This document shows positions 12,090 through 20,307 of a stretch of DNA of 64,000 nucleotides, piece by piece. The notes under the pieces are model-generated. The model had not been told where the DNA came from and did not search any database. It saw nothing but the letters and a program-made list of their open reading frames with translations. Origin of the DNA: Prorocentrum cordatum (taxonomy: Eukaryota > Sar > Dinophyceae > Prorocentrales > Prorocentraceae). The DNA is taken from assembly GCA_963575745.1 (NCBI GenBank), contig CAUYUJ010000725.1:393501-457500 (forward strand), given 5' to 3'. Made by a program: the position numbers and the translations under genes. Within the stretch, counting starts at the first letter, position 1; every line of letters begins with the position of its first letter.

Positions 12090-12700
12090 GACGGTGGCGT
12101 GAAGCCGTCGGCGCTGATGGCGAAGCCTCTGCTGATCTTCCGCTCGATGGGCACGGTCTTCGAGGTCTACTCGGCCACGCTGGCCGCTCAGCTTTTGGAC
12201 AAGGTCGTCAGGAGCGTGTGCGCGGAGGCCAAGTTCGACGTCGGAGAAGTGGACGGTGGTGAAGGCTCAGTGGCCGGTTCCATGGGCTGCGAGGCCATGA
12301 GCTCGGGCAACGGCGAGGTGTGGCAGGTCATGAAATTCGAGGCCGGGGGGGGACGCGGACGGCACCCGCACACGGGGGGGTTCCGAGGTCGGGCCCATGG
12401 GCTGCGATGCCACGAGTTCGGACGCCAGCGAGCTGCGGAAGGCCGTGAGCTTCGACTCGGAGGGCGGCGGCGCCCCTCCCGAGGACGCGGACGGCACCGA
12501 GCAGGACGGCTGCGAGCTCCAGCCCCTGCCGGAGGTGGGCGACCACGACGGCGAGGAGCGGAAGCTCGTGTGGGCTTCGATGCGGGGAGCGGCGAGGCCG
12601 GGCTGGTCACCCCAGGAGGTGTCGTCGGGGAGCCGTCGGCAGAAGCGACGTTGCTGGCCAGGTGTAAATCGACCGCGCACGCGCTCTTACATCGAGAACG
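12090..12700 (+). pseudogene. Unrecognised coding-like block with repeated short modules
   Basis: The frame starting at 12057 contains LIFRSMGTVFEVYSATLAAQLLDKVV, shown here only as its positions 12136-12210, and then VWQVMKFEAGGG. The frame starting at 12397 contains SSDASELRKAVSFDSEGGG and an acidic stretch to about 12610. A third frame there reads RVGFDAGSGEA, which resembles VGFDAACCEDV at 13344 in the next block. The recurring pattern (aromatic or hydrophobic, then F-D/E, then Gly-rich) suggests repeated modules of one protein, with frameshifts. I do not recognise the family. GC-rich composition alone could produce some of this. Confidence 0.35.
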
Positions 12701-12708
12701 ATTTGTCA

Positions 12709-12823
12709 GAGCCCCGAGTCATCAGGGGTAACTCGGGTCAGGGATAACTCGGGTTCGTTTTTCGGGAATCCAAGCCCGAGTTACCCCGGACCCGAGTTAC
12801 CCCGGATAACTCGGGCGCCCAAA
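12709..12823. repeat. Palindromic ACTCGGG element, copy 1
   Basis: GAGCCCCGAGTCATCAGGGG is followed by two GTAACTCGGG-type blocks, a TTTTTCGGGAATCC centre, then two CCCGAGTTACCCC blocks and a GATAACTCGGGCGCCC end. The two halves are complementary over about 30 bp. Four more copies exist in the window. Confidence 0.9.
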
Positions 12824-12825
12824 TT

Positions 12826-13195
12826 TAGAAGAAAAGATCCGTGGGTGGAAACCATGGCGGAGGTGGTGCGCGCACCATGGCGACAAGGCTTTTTGGTGAG
12901 TCTGGGAGTGAGGCGAAGACGCGTCCTCGTGAAGAGAATTTCTGGCTCTTGATAAGAAGCCAGTTTTTCCCTTCCATTGACCGTTCTGTTTTGTTGTTTT
13001 AAGTGGTCGGTTCTCAATAAGAACTTTATGTTCTTTCACACGCAGCCGTTGTTACGTTGGCTGACGCGTTGGGGTCTCGCGGGGAAGAGCATGGCCATCC
13101 CAAGGGAGCACACGAAGTAAACGGATCGAAAGGTCTTCGAGGGGATGTATGTATATATATGTATATACATATATATATATATATCCGTGTGCGCC
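12826..13195. other. Spacer with TA-rich microsatellite at 13143-13185
   Basis: No gene is recognised. The end holds an ATATGTATATAC-type dinucleotide run. Confidence 0.6.
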
Positions 13196-13199
13196 GTCG

Positions 13200-13990
13200 G
13201 TTTCCTTTCGGTCAGTTGCCCACGCCATTGGCGGAGCGGCGGAGCGGCGGGGAGGCCACCGATAACGGCAACCCTCTCCCCCTGAGGGAACCTGGGGAGG
13301 ATGATGGGGCACTGAGCAGCACGGCGGCGCGGGGTGGAAGTTCGTGGGCTTCGATGCGGCCTGCTGCGAGGATGTTGCTGGAGGCGATGGTCGGGGCGCT
13401 GAGGCCGTTCCTCGGAGGGCGTGCCGGGCCGACGACATCGACGGCGACGCGCGCATTGTCAAGGGCGCGAACATCGGCCACGCTCGGGGGATATGCCTTG
13501 CTGGTGGCGCCGATCGGAGCGACTTCCTGTGCGAGGGCTCGACGGCCGCGGCGACGGCCAACGCGGAACCCAGACAGAGCGCCAAGGGCAAGAAGAAGAA
13601 CCCAAACTCGACGCCGTGGACTCCTTCGTCAGGCTCCTGGATGAGTTCGACGGCGGCGTCGGCGCCTACACAGCCGAGCAGGCGGAGAAGAGGCCGCGCG
13701 GCCTGAGCAACGTGCAGGGCGGCCCCGTGGCGGAGCTGGCGGGGCCGGCCGTCAACGCCGACGCGCGGCCCATCGCCGAGGCGCTAGCGGCGACCGTGTG
13801 CGACGGGCGCTTCTCGTTGGACGATCTGCTCGAGAACGCGAGCGAGGGGAGGGAGGAGGTGGAGGATGAGGAGGAGGAGGAGGAGGAGGACGGAGGAAGA
13901 GGAGGAGGAGGAGGACGGAGGAGGAGGAGGAGGAGGAGGAGGAGGGAGAGGGGGGAGGACCGAGGAGGAGGAGGACATGGAGGTTGACAA
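13200..13990 (+). pseudogene. Unrecognised coding-like block ending in a GAG repeat
   Basis: The frame from 13344 reads VGFDAACCEDVAGG-like sequence and continues to about 13600 (RQSAKGKKKNPN). The frame from 13421 then carries the more protein-like KLDAVDSFVRLLDEFDGG, GPAVNADARPIAEALAA and FSLDDLLENASEG, from about 13598 to 13850. This points to one frameshifted coding region. From 13855 to 13985 the sequence becomes (GAG/GGA)n, giving poly-Glu in one frame, so the C-terminus is replaced by a microsatellite. No family is recognised. The link to the block at 12.1-12.7 kb is the shared VGFDA-type module. Confidence 0.35.
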
Positions 13991-14192
13991 AAGAGCGGCC
14001 CGCCTCGTGTTCTGTCTGCGTCGGCAGCCCGTGGCACATCGTCGTGGGCCCGACGTCCACCGGTTCGGTTGCGGTGCCCGCGGCCCTCCGGGGCCCCCCC
14101 TCGGTTTTGGTTGCGCGCGGCCTCTTTTAGACCGCAGCGCCAGCGACCGGTCGGCGTGGTCGGTGCAGGCGGGCGCCGCTGGCCATTCCTAA

Positions 14193-14303
14193 GAGCCCCG
14201 AGTCATCAGGGGTAACTCGGGTCAGGGATAACTCGGGTTCGTTTTTCGGGAATCCAAACCCGAGTTACCCCGGACCCGAGTTACCCCGGATAACTCGGGC
14301 GCC
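14193..14303. repeat. Palindromic ACTCGGG element, copy 2
   Basis: Nearly identical to copy 1 and joined head to tail with copy 3. The pair is flanked by ATTCCTAA at 14185-14192 and 14420-14427, an 8-bp direct repeat that could be a target-site duplication. Confidence 0.9.
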
Positions 14304-14419
14304 CAGAGCCCCACATCATCAGGGGTAACTCGGGTCAGGGCTAACTCGGGTTCCTTTTTCGGGAATCCAAACCCGAGTTACCCCGGACCCGAGTTACCCC
14401 GGATAACTCGGGCGCCCAA
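14304..14419. repeat. Palindromic ACTCGGG element, copy 3
   Basis: Tandem partner of copy 2 with the same internal symmetry and a TTTTTCGGGAATCC centre. The first arm reads CCCCACATCATC instead of CCCCGAGTCATC. Confidence 0.9.
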
Positions 14420-14427
14420 ATTCCTAA

Positions 14428-14640
14428 CGGGTCACAGACCATGGGGGAAGGGAGAGCGCGGCCTCCGAGAGGGATGGGCCATCGCGTTCGGTGATGTGCC
14501 CGCGGCCTTTCGTTGTCCCTCCCGTATGTGGTTGCGCAAGAGCTCGCCAGTGCAGTTTCCCGAGGCGGGGATTTGTCCATCACCGCCGCCTACGGGGTCG
14601 ACCTTCTTCGGCAAGCGGCGGATGCAGATTTATTTAAACG
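14428..14640 (+). other. Short coding-like stretch, unrecognised
   Basis: The frame starting at 14513 reads YVVAQELASAVSRGGDLSI and then AAYGVDLLRQAADADLF before running into repeats. Composition is protein-like, but it is too short to assign. Confidence 0.25.
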
Positions 14641-14805
14641 CTTCGCTCATTCCGCCGGCCCTGGAACGCTATTTGGGGCCTCTTGGGGCCCTCTTGGGGG
14701 CCTCTTGGGGGCTTCTTGGGAGCGTCTTGGGGCTGCTTGGCGGCGTCTTGGGCTCCCCTGGGGCCTTTTGGGGGGCTCTTGGGGGCCCCTTGGGGCGGGA
14801 GGGGG
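14634..14805. repeat. CTTGGGGGCC repeat with ATTCCGCCG leader, copy at 14.6 kb
   Basis: The leader CGCTTCGCTCATTCCGCCG is followed by degenerate CTTGGGGGCC units. The same leader (CGCTTCGCTTATTCCGCCG) and unit run occurs at 44490-44765, so this is a dispersed family. Confidence 0.75.
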
Positions 14806-15559
14806 GGTAGTCGATTGCAGCCACCCCCTCGGAGGCCACGATCCTCGTGAGGGGTGGCGAAAAATAGCCTCCCTCCTGGGGATCGCCCGGGACCCGGCCG
14901 GGGATCGGCCGGGTTTTTTTTCGTCCAGGGCCCCCCAGGGGCCGCCCCGCGCGCGCGAACTAGAAATATTGTTAATTAGTTACCCGAGATCTTAGCACGC
15001 CTCTGGCCCGTTGGGCTGGCGAATTCCACGACACCCCTCAAGGCCCAAGTATAGCCGTATCCGCTACATGCCGAGGTCACCGAAAGTCAATTCCCAAGTC
15101 GATAATGATGGACAACTCTCCGTCTTGCACATTTTGCGGGCCTTGGGGTGGACAGCACGGGCTGCATAACATGCGCTGCAAACAAGGACTTTTGCTTAGC
15201 GCGCCGCCAGGTCTGGCCCGCCACGCTTCGGCACGACACGCGAACCACGTCCCAGTCCCCAGGCGTCAACGTTCCGAGTTTTTCACAGCCTCCCGTCCCA
15301 CGAAGCAGGGCAACACGCCATCAGCCTGCAAGGCATGTCGCGTCGCAGGGGACGCCGCCGCGACACGCAAAGCAAAAGTTCCTGATCGTCCGCTCGGCCC
15401 AGATTGTAGGTCGGTTTTCGAAAACGTGGATCGGACGCGGTTGCTTGCGGTGTGGTTCATACATCTCTTTGGGCGCGCTAGCAACATTTCGATTCGGTGG
15501 ACCTTGGCCGCTGAGGGCCCCGCCGCAGCTTGCCGCCCGGGTGAAAGCTCGTCAACCAA
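14806..15559. other. No recognised gene
   Basis: Several frames are open (for example 15105-15584 and the start of 15148-16542), but no domain is recognised and codon patterns are not distinctive. An AT-richer patch lies at 14960-14995. Confidence 0.5.
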
Positions 15560-15960
15560 TGGCCCTTCCTGGCTACCTTCCTAGCTCTTCGCGGCTTCCC
15601 CCGAAGGCCCGACGCGGACGACGGCAGCTAACCTATTCGATGTCCGTTGGTCTTTCGTGGCTTTCTTCGACAGCAATGGGCGTTGTGACGCGGAGGGAGT
15701 CTAGAATCGGTGGCCCCTTGGCCAGCATGGCCATCGACGGCAGTCCTGACGGGTTCAGTGGTTTGTTGCTTTTGGTCTCGCGTGGCAGTTACATTCTGCT
15801 GGTTTGCCGTGGCGATTGCAATGGAGTTGGTTCTCTGTGGCTCTGTGGCCCGTTGCGTTCCGGGCTTCGTGGCGTTTTCGTATCCCCGATGATACTTGTG
15901 ACGTCCCGATCATGCGTCAAACACCTTCTCTCCAAACCCGTCGCCGCGAAGGCCAGTGAC
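15560..15960. repeat. Degenerate GGCC-rich repeat related to 11.2-11.8 kb
   Basis: Phrases such as ATGGCCATCGACGGCAG and GGTTCAGTGGTTTG resemble the TCGAYGGCCACA units upstream. Conservation is weak. Confidence 0.35.
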
Positions 15961-16447
15961 GCCGACGATGGCCAAGCGGAACAGGAGGCCACGGAGGACT
16001 TCGTCCCTCTGTTTTTATCTGCATGTTCGGTTTGGGAGGACGGTGCGGGCTCGGACGCAGTTGCGGTGTTCTACGCTGGCTTTCTGTGGAGGGTCATAGA
16101 AACACGCAATTGGTTCACAAGGTTTGCCGCGCGTTGGAACCGCTCAGAACTCGCCCTTCAGCCGCCTCCTCCTCCTCCTGCTCTTCCACCCTCCTTCCCC
16201 CCTGTCTCAGGTCTGCATGTCGTCTTAGCGCTGTTCACACCCCCGGCAGTGATTCCATCATGGGATTGTTTCGGGGACCCTTGTGTCATGAGTCCTGAGT
16301 CCCCCCGTTTCCTTCCCCCTCCTCTTCCCCATCCTGTGGTCCTGTGGTCGCTCGCCTGCCCGCTCCGGTGCACCTTGGGAAAGGAGGGAAATGAAGATGT
16401 GTGGCCCCATCGTACTTCGTCACGATTTTCCTATCCACCTCTGTTTC
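15961..16447. other. No recognised gene; C/T-rich, includes left copy of a 60-bp duplicate
   Basis: A pyrimidine-rich region. Bases about 16386-16445 (GATGTGTGGCCCC to TCCACCTCTGTTT) are similar to 17024-17085 (GAGGAATGGCCCC to CCAACCTCTCTTT), so diverged direct copies flank the GAT tract. Confidence 0.55.
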
Positions 16448-17018
16448 GGTGTGTGTTGCCAATCTTCGATGATGATGATGGTGATGATGGTGATGATGAT
16501 TCTGTTGATGATGATGACGATATTGATGATGACGTTGTTTAAGATGATGTCGATGGTGATAATGATGTTGATGTTGGTGGTGATGATGATGATGATATTG
16601 TTGTTGGTGATGGTGATGGTGATTATGAGTAGGATGATGATGATGATGATAGTGATGATGTTGATGGTGTATGGTGATGGTGATGATCATGAAGATGATG
16701 ATGTTGCCGATGATGATAATGGTGATGGTGATGGTGATGATGATGGTGATGGTGATGGTGATGCTGCTGTCTATGATGATGATGGTGGTGATGGTGATGA
16801 TGATGATAATGATGATGATGGTTGTGATGATGATGGTGACGACGATGACGATGCTGATGTGGATGTTTGTGCTGGTGCTGGTGGTGATGATGTTGATGCC
16901 GTTGCTGCTACTGGTGCTGGTGTTGATGTTGATGATGATGCTGATGTTGATGCTGACGAGTATATGAAAATGGTGATGACGATGATACTGATGATTCGAT
17001 GATGACGTTTATGATGAT
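16448..17018. repeat. GAT trinucleotide microsatellite, about 570 bp
   Basis: Degenerate (GAT)n with GGT, GTT and GCT variants. Long open frames give poly-Asp, poly-Met or His-rich peptides and are not genes. Confidence 0.95.
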
Positions 17019-17705
17019 AATGAAGAGGAATGGCCCCGTGGCACTTCACCACGGTTTTCCTGCCAACCTCTCTTTTTTCTTTTTACTGCGCATGGCCAGT
17101 CCTCCACATCCTCCAATTTTCCCCCCCGCCACTTTTGGGAAGGGCAGTGGGGGGAGGAGGATGGAGGAGGACGAGGAGGAAGAGAGAGGAGGAGTGTCAA
17201 TGGCACAGGTCCCGTGCCAATGCACTTTCACATACCATGATGTGTTAGTGCAGTAACGAAACGCAGTGTGATCGTTGATGCTTATATGTGCGTGTGCTGT
17301 CGCACCCCTGTGCTTGCGCCGGCGTTGAACTTGATCAGTATACCGAGGGGCCTCCGAATCAATCAAAACTGCGAGCGAATCTCTGATTCATCATATGTTC
17401 CCATTTCATATGGTTATGGTTCCCTACTTCGCGTGGGAGAACCTCGGTGGTTCCGTTGGAGTGCTACCGGCATTGGTAGCGGAGCAAGTTGCTCCAGATC
17501 CGCAGCAGAAAGACCAGGGTGCTTCGCTCGTGAGTGCATCGTTCCCAAGCAGAAGCGATGAGGCCTTACGGCCCCGAGTCTCCTCGGCCCGCGGGGCCTC
17601 CTGGCCCGCGACGCTCTCGCGGCGGCGGCGGCGGAGCCCGTGGCCAGCAGCAGCAGCCTGCTGCGCCTGACGATGGCGAAGCAGATCAAACCGGAGGAGG
17701 AGCTC
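17019..17705. other. No recognised gene; right copy of the 60-bp duplicate at 17024-17085
   Basis: After the duplicated segment there is a GGA-rich patch at 17148-17195 and ordinary sequence to 17700. Part of 17420-17700 may belong to the upstream end of the gag remnant that follows, but this is not clear. Confidence 0.45.
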
Positions 17706-17709
17706 AGTG

Positions 17710-18222
17710 ATCCGATGGCGTTCGGTTCGACGAGGGCGACCCGGACAGCGACCTCCGGGAGGATTGGCCGCGCGCAGGTTTGGCAAAATGTTGCCTTGAC
17801 GCGACAGGCCTGCGGCGCGACACGTACCGCAATTTCAGACGGAGAGTGACGGCGTTCCAGCGATTATGCCAGAGGCGAGAAGGCCTAGTGGTGAGTGAAG
17901 GCGCCTAACTCTCCCTGTAGGAGTTGCAGGGCGCCGCGCGGGACGCGCGCGAGAGTATCAGTTTCGAGTGGATGGGCGCCGCAGAAGCATTCGATTAGAT
18001 TTTCGGCAAGGTGGACGTGCTGTTCAGATATATACATGAGGTGGAGTTGCCGGGCACGTGCGACGCGTTCTTCGGAGGGTTCGCTAGACTCTAGGCAACC
18101 GAAGGAGACATTGAGCGCGCGCGCTGCGACGCGGAAAAGAACTGGCGAAGTTCGGAGAGCCAGGACTAGACCTACCAGGCCGCTTGGCGGGCTGGCACAT
18201 GATGGCGAGCCGTGTGCCCAAA
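17710..18222 (+). pseudogene. Ty1/copia-type gag remnant, left part
   Basis: From 17710 one frame reads FDEGDPDSDLREDWPRAGLA, then LDATGLRRDTYRNFRRRV, ARESISFEWMGAAEAFD, IFGKVDVLFRYIHEVELPG and FFGGFARL. It is interrupted by one TAA (17899) and three TAG codons. A frame change near 18140 then gives ELAKFGEPGLDLPGRLAGWH and ends at ASRVPK. These blocks match the gag region of the dinoflagellate Ty1/copia-like elements I know. The remnant stops at 18222 exactly where the end repeat of the tyrosine-recombinase element begins, and appears to resume at 24826, so the gag was split by that insertion. It cannot be translated. Confidence 0.55.
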
Positions 18223-18224
18223 AA

Positions 18225-18364
18225 ACGCCCCCCTAGAAACCCCGATGGGTTGGGGGAGCAGCGCGGGGAGCGCTGCTCGCCGGGTAGGCTCGCGCCCGCG
18301 GGCGAGCGAGCGACGCGCCCGTAGCTCGCCGCGCCCCGCGGGAGCGCGCGGGCGCAGCGACGCC
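18225..18364. repeat. Split direct repeat A, outer copy
   Basis: About 140 bp starting CCTAGAAACCCCGATGGGTT and ending near GGCGCAGCGACGCC, roughly 90 percent identical to 18723-18861. It forms the 3' end of the minus-strand element. Confidence 0.85.
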
Positions 18365-18452
18365 CCGCGCCCTGCCCCGACCAAAGGAGCGGCGAAGGAT
18401 GAGGGAAAAAAGGAAACGCCGCCACTGCGGCCCGACGACTCGCGCGCCCAGC

Positions 18453-18716
18453 GGCGCTGCGCGTCAGACGCGGGGTCACATTCCCCTTCTCGCCGCGGGG
18501 GGAAACACGGAAGTAGTGAGCACGAACAAGACGAGGAGCACGAAGTCCAGGAAGACCTGAGGCGAGCCCCCAACCAAAGCTCACCCCCCAACCTGACCCA
18601 GCCCGCCACGCCACGGGCGCCGCGGCGCACCGTGGCGCCCGGCGGGGCGGCAGGGGAAAGGGTTCCCAGTTCCGCGGTATGTGACAGCGAACAAAATTGC
18701 GTCGTGTTCTCGCCCT
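18453..18716. repeat. Split direct repeat B, inner copy
   Basis: About 265 bp from GGCGCTGCGCGTCAG to GTCGTGTTCTCGCC. It matches 24543-24816 with point changes and small indels. Landmarks include AGTGAGCACGAACAA and CCAGGAAGACCT. Confidence 0.85.
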
Positions 18717-18722
18717 CAGAAG

Positions 18723-18861
18723 ACGCCACCCTAGAAATCCCGATGGGTTTGGGGGGAACGCGGGGAGCGCTGCTCGCCGGGTAGGCTCGCGCCCGCGGGC
18801 GAGCGAGCGACGCGCCCGTGGCTCGCCGCGCCCCGCGGGGGCGCGCGGGCGCAGCGACGCC
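18723..18861. repeat. Split direct repeat A, inner copy
   Basis: Second copy of repeat A, directly next to repeat B and just beyond the stop of the recombinase ORF. Confidence 0.85.
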
Positions 18862-18941
18862 CGAGGCCCTTGCTGCGCCGGCTCGCGAATAAAAACCCAG
18901 CGCCGCTCTCGCCGAAGGCGCGACCAGTTTTTGCAGCAACC

Positions 18942-19460
18942 TCAGTCCTTGTCTTCGTCGCTGGACGAATCGCAGCCACGCGCTTCCCTCGCGGCGCCGC
19001 CCTCCAGCTCTTCTTGGTCCAAGTATGGCAGGAAGGCGGCGGACCGCCAGTCTCTGGCGCGAAGGGCTTCTGCCCGCCGCGAGCGCCGCGCCGCCGCGCC
19101 CCGCGCGCGGCCCCGACGGATGTCGCGAGTGCGATAGGCCTCGCGCAGCGGCACCCCGAGCTCTTGCAGGGCCGCCCTCAACGCCGACAAGACAAAGTCC
19201 GGGCGGACACTCGCGAAAGGCAGCTGGGACGCGCTGTCGGCGCAGAACTTTCCCCGCGCGCACGGGGCGCGTTGATTTACAGCGCGCGCGCCAACGCGTC
19301 CGCGCCATCGTGGGCGGCGTTGCGCGATTCTTGCGCCAGAGCAAGCAAGCAAAATCGAGCCCTTTCGCAAGCGGAGGCAGCTTTTCGGTTCTTCCGCCCG
19401 CGGCGCATCGCCTTCGCGAGCCGCGTGCGTTGCGGGTGCTTTTGACGGCGAGCGCAACAA
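18942..19460 (-). pseudogene. Tyrosine recombinase, C-terminal catalytic part
   Basis: The 172-codon minus frame contains SALRAALQELGVPLREAYRT, then TRDIRRGRARG, then RARDWRSAAFLPYLDQEELE, and ends in an acidic DSSSDEDKD tail. The T-x-D-I-R-R-G-x-A block is the conserved H/R-x-x-R region of tyrosine recombinases, with the usual His/Arg positions partly kept. The Tyr in FLPYLD is the expected nucleophile. The enzyme would integrate the circular cDNA of this element. Only the distal half is in this frame. A likely upstream part lies in other frames at 19465-20000 (LDNYMSRIKLVCAL, then RPEMFIREALLT). It sits downstream of RT/RNase H in the same orientation, just before repeat A. Confidence 0.65.
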
Positions 19461-19462
19461 TC

Positions 19463-20300
19463 ATATGCGCGCCGTCAAGAACAACATGTGCAGCTCGCGC
19501 CCCTGATGGTGGGCGTTCGAGATGCTTCGACTATTTCGTCAGGAGCGCCTCTCGAATGAACATCTCGGGCCTGGCCAGCCAAGCGTTTCGCGCTTGCGCC
19601 GCGCGAGCGGCGCGCTCAACTGCTGGGTCGGCGGGGCGCGCGACAGGGCGCAGACTAGCTTGATGCGCGACATATAATTGTCGAGCGTTCACCTGCAGCG
19701 AAAGCTCGCGCCCCGCTGCGCAAGGCCCTCGGGCGACGGCGGAATTACATCCCCCGCGTCGCGGCAGAGCGCGGACGCGGCGAAGGCCGCCCAGCAGCGA
19801 AAACCGTTCACCACGCTGGGCCTCGTCTCTGGGCAGCTCCCCAGAATCGTGGCAACCCTGGCCGAATGTGACCATTCGCTGAAGCTGCGCCGCGCGAGTC
19901 CCCGTCGCAGGGCCTCGATTTCGCGGCGGGGGCCCGCGCGCGGCTCGACGGCGCACTGGCGCACTATGCTGGCGGCGAGCGCAAGGTCCCGCGCGGCGCA
20001 GCACTCCGCCGCGAGCTCAACGCATTGGGCAGCGCGCCGCCCGGCGGGGCGACTGCGGCAATGGCGCGGTCGCCGATGCACGTCGGGCGCGCGCGGAGGT
20101 GCGCTCCTCGCGCCGCGCGCGGCAGCAGATGGTTTCTTGGCTTCATGAATTATCGCTGTCAGACCTTCGCGGAGGGCGTCGGGGCTGACGCCCCGTTTCC
20201 CCGTTCAGCGGCGGGCGCGGGCTCGAACCGCTCGACGCGCGCGAGTTGCGAATCCCCAGGCTGCGTTGCGTCGCGCCGCTTCAGCAGCTTGATCAATGCA
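19463..20300 (-). pseudogene. Probable N-terminal part of the tyrosine recombinase (scrambled)
   Basis: Minus frames here give fragments such as YMSRIKLVCALSRAPP and ARPEMFIREALLTK, which fit the N-terminal core-binding part of DIRS-type recombinases. They are spread over at least two frames with stops. No second gene is seen. Confidence 0.35.
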
Positions 20301-20307
20301 AAAGTTA

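Noticed and set aside
12136-12210. Possible glycolipid-transfer-protein-like helix
   Set aside because: A loose resemblance in one helix only; no second motif was found.
15148-16542. 464-codon plus-strand open frame
   Set aside because: No domain, Ser/Arg-rich composition, and it runs from ordinary sequence through a degenerate repeat block into the GAT repeat. Not supported as a gene.
17710-18140. Stop-codon reassignment (TAG read as Gln)
   Set aside because: The same remnant also has a TAA and a frameshift and is split by a transposon, so simple decay explains it.
18172-19464. 430-codon minus-strand open frame
   Set aside because: It overlaps the recombinase ORF in another frame and runs through repeats A and B. 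Length comes from GC-rich composition; the recombinase motifs are in the frame 18942-19460.
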